Translations under genes and position numbers: made by a program
Origin: an uncultured Saprospiraceae bacterium
GTDB lineage: Bacteria > Bacteroidota > Bacteroidia > Chitinophagales > Saprospiraceae
Direction: 5' to 3'
Length of the DNA: 64,000 bases
Assembly (NCBI GenBank): GCA_937995755.1
Contig: CALKJD010000002.1
Span: 1-64,000 of the forward strand
Notes under the pieces: model-generated
What the model saw: only the letters and a program-made list of their open reading frames with translations
Database searches by the model: none
What the model was told of the DNA's origin: nothing
Part shown: positions 62,626-64,000 of the stretch, one piece after another
How the letters are laid out: each line of letters starts with the position of its first letter
Position numbering within the stretch: position 1 is the stretch's first letter

Positions 62626-63069
62626 ATGAAACACACGCTACTACTTTTACTCCTTATAATATCTGCCAGTCTATCTGCTCAGATGCAGTCCAAAGACAAT
62701 TGGAATACTTTAGGAATGGTCAATATTTCTACGGAATATGATCAATCATTGGGTATGGAGATTCAAAAGCCTACCGTAAGTATTATTGCTCAACAATTAG
62801 ATGGTAAGGAAGTGGAATTGTCTGGTTTCATCATTCCTTTGACAGGTAAGCTAGCGCAAAGTCATTTTATGCTATCTAGATACCCTCAGAGTATGTGTTT
62901 CTTTTGTGGTAAAGCTGGTCCGGAGACGGCAGCTCAGGTATTTATGAAGGGTGAGAAGAAGGTTGAATTTACTGAAGAGAAAGTTAGTATAAAAGGGATA
63001 TTGAGAATCAATGCCACAGACATGAACAACCTTCTGTACACATTGGATCAGGCAGAAGTGATTAAATAA
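62626..63069 (+). CDS. Secreted CFFC-motif protein, copy 1
   Basis: A 147-residue exported protein (signal peptide about 1-19, ending LSAQ). The mature part is a compact beta domain: VELSGFIIPLTG, then C91-F-F-C94 in QSMCFFCGKAGPETA, then KGILRINATDMNNLLYTLD. This plan (strand, GFIIP, Cys pair, short strands) recalls DUF3299-type OB-like proteins; the two cysteines could bind a metal or form a disulfide. It is a paralogue of the next gene, about 20 bp downstream, with the same order of blocks. Function unknown. Confidence 0.75.
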   Translation: MKHTLLLLLLIISASLSAQMQSKDNWNTLGMVNISTEYDQSLGMEIQKPTVSIIAQQLDGKEVELSGFIIPLTGKLAQSHFMLSRYPQSMCFFCGKAGPETAAQVFMKGEKKVEFTEEKVSIKGILRINATDMNNLLYTLDQAEVIK

Positions 63070-63089
63070 AATCTAGACCATACAGTAAG

Positions 63090-63539
63090 ATGAAATATAT
63101 AGCTACAATATTATTAGCAATGACGATAATGACTGGATCTGCGCAAGTAGAGAGTCCGTCTAAAGGTACTTGGAGAACGCTAGGCAAAATTACATTTAAG
63201 AAAGTCTATGACGAACTTATGGGCTTCAAAGTGGATATGCCTGTATTTTCAGATCAGATCAATGAATTAGAAGGCACAGAGATTACTGTCAAAGGGTATG
63301 TGGTTCCTACTGAGGGATATAAGTCTCATAAGGAGTTTATCCTCTCGGCATTTCCATATAACATGTGTTTCTTCTGTGGTGGTGCAGGACCAGAGACTGT
63401 AATGGAGGTAGAGTCATTAGAGGGCGTTGAGTTTTCGGCAGATCCAATAATACTCAAGGGTATACTTAGGCTCAATGATAAGGATATCAATCACCTGATG
63501 TACAAACTAGAGGAGGCGGTAATAGTAGAAGAAGACTAG
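63090..63539 (+). CDS. Secreted CFFC-motif protein, copy 2
   Basis: A 149-residue exported protein (signal peptide about 1-19, ending GSAQ) built like copy 1: VKGYVVPTEGYKSH, then C93-F-F-C96 in YNMCFFCGGAGPETVMEV, then KGILRLNDKDINHLMYKLEE. I recall single-copy relatives of this version in other Bacteroidota, so this is probably the older form and copy 1 the diverged duplicate. It follows copy 1 by 20 bp and they are likely cotranscribed. The Cys pair is strictly kept in both, pointing to a shared metal or redox role. Confidence 0.78.
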   Translation: MKYIATILLAMTIMTGSAQVESPSKGTWRTLGKITFKKVYDELMGFKVDMPVFSDQINELEGTEITVKGYVVPTEGYKSHKEFILSAFPYNMCFFCGGAGPETVMEVESLEGVEFSADPIILKGILRLNDKDINHLMYKLEEAVIVEED

Positions 63540-63614
63540 AAGCTACGATGCTCTTTCTATGTTATTTGCTTGACTAAGCATTTGCCAGATCTCTTTAGAA
63601 TAAAACAAACATAA

Positions 63615-64000
63615 TTGTCACATCGTAAAATCATCCACGTAGACATGGACGCTTTCTTTACTTCGGTAGAGCAAAGGGATAATCCTGCATTGCGAGGAAA
63701 ACCGATAGCGGTAGGTGGAAGTGGTAGGAGAGGGGTGATCGCAGCAGCGAGTTACGAAGCGCGCAAGTATGGAGTTAAATCCGCTATGCCAGGTGCTAAG
63801 GCCGCACAGCTTTGTCCGCACTTAATATTTGTGCCCCATAGATTTGATGCTTATAGAGAAGTCTCTAATCAAATAAGAGAAGTATTTTCTGAATATACTG
63901 ATATAATAGAACCACTATCATTAGATGAAGCGTTTTTGGATGTCACAGAAAATAAGAAAGACCTCAAGTCTGCCATCAACATTGCCAATCAAATCAGAAG
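63615..64000 (+). CDS. dinB: DNA polymerase IV (Y-family), N-terminal part
   Basis: The frame opens with TTG at 63615 directly after an in-frame TAA and runs off the window end, so about 128 residues are seen. It reads [20 protein letters not shown], the palm motif with the first catalytic Asp, followed by [24 protein letters not shown] and the second metal site [11 protein letters not shown]. This translesion polymerase bypasses damaged bases. An ATG at 63645 would drop the essential first Asp region, so the TTG is the start. Confidence 0.93.
   Translation, partial: MSHRKIIHVDMDAFFTSVEQRDNPALRGKPIAVGGSGRRGVIAAASYEARKYGVKSAMPGAKAAQLCPHLIFVPHRFDAYREVSNQIREVFSEYTDIIEPLSLDEAFLDVTENKKDLKSAINIANQIR

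Overview
The window is an AT-rich chromosomal segment of a Bacteroidota bacterium. Supporting signs are a PorZ-like type IX secretion (T9SS) protein, several Bacteroidota-specific families (DUF2851, DUF4837, DUF4294, DUF5686), a MurF-alanine racemase fusion, and many promoters with the phylum's TAnnTTTG -7 box. The gene set looks like a free-living, possibly saprospirian, member, but rank below phylum is only a guess. I see no insertion sequence, prophage, integrase, CRISPR array or rRNA.

Left part (1-11.1 kb): the end of a glycosyltransferase, a GT-C membrane glycosyltransferase paired with exonuclease III, a GT2 glycosyltransferase, PgsA, PurD abutting a MurF-Alr fusion, an FkbM methyltransferase and PorZ. 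A DUF5686 TonB-linked outer-membrane protein follows at 11.3 kb.

The stretch 13.8-19.3 kb is a tightly packed minus-strand surface-glycan operon (AsnB-type amidotransferase, GT2, sulfotransferase, GT4, sulfotransferase), facing a FemAB-like acyltransferase. Next is the cell-shape operon mreB-mreC-mreD-mrdA (20.5-24.7 kb), with no rodA beside it. From 25 to 45 kb lie a MoxR ATPase, a DUF4837 lipoprotein, a MacB-like permease, rnr-folA-DUF2851, pyrD, bamA-skp, aroB, an acyltransferase, a conserved cytosolic protein of unknown function overlapping a VanY-like lipoprotein, nadD and dnaN.

The right part (45-64 kb) has tRNA-Phe, a flavin reductase, a TlpA-like protein, aroQ, recQ, kdsD, an OmpA/beta-propeller protein, DUF4294 and HEAT-like proteins, a LysM lytic transglycosylase, a ynbA-ynbB-acyltransferase phospholipid cluster, tRNA-Gln, hpt, an M28 peptidase, a divergent PAP2-like membrane protein, two tandem secreted CFFC proteins and the start of dinB.

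The unifying theme is the cell envelope: peptidoglycan precursors and hydrolysis, rod-shape machinery, outer-membrane assembly, sulfated or amidated surface glycan, phospholipids and T9SS. The most promising little-described parts are the ynbAB-like cluster with its altered CDP-alcohol motif, the paired CFFC secreted proteins, the two-sulfotransferase glycan operon and the widely misnamed cytosolic protein at 41.0 kb. Several gene starts were moved (asnB, pyrD, skp, the DUF4294 gene, the M28 peptidase), and a TTG start was identified for dinB.
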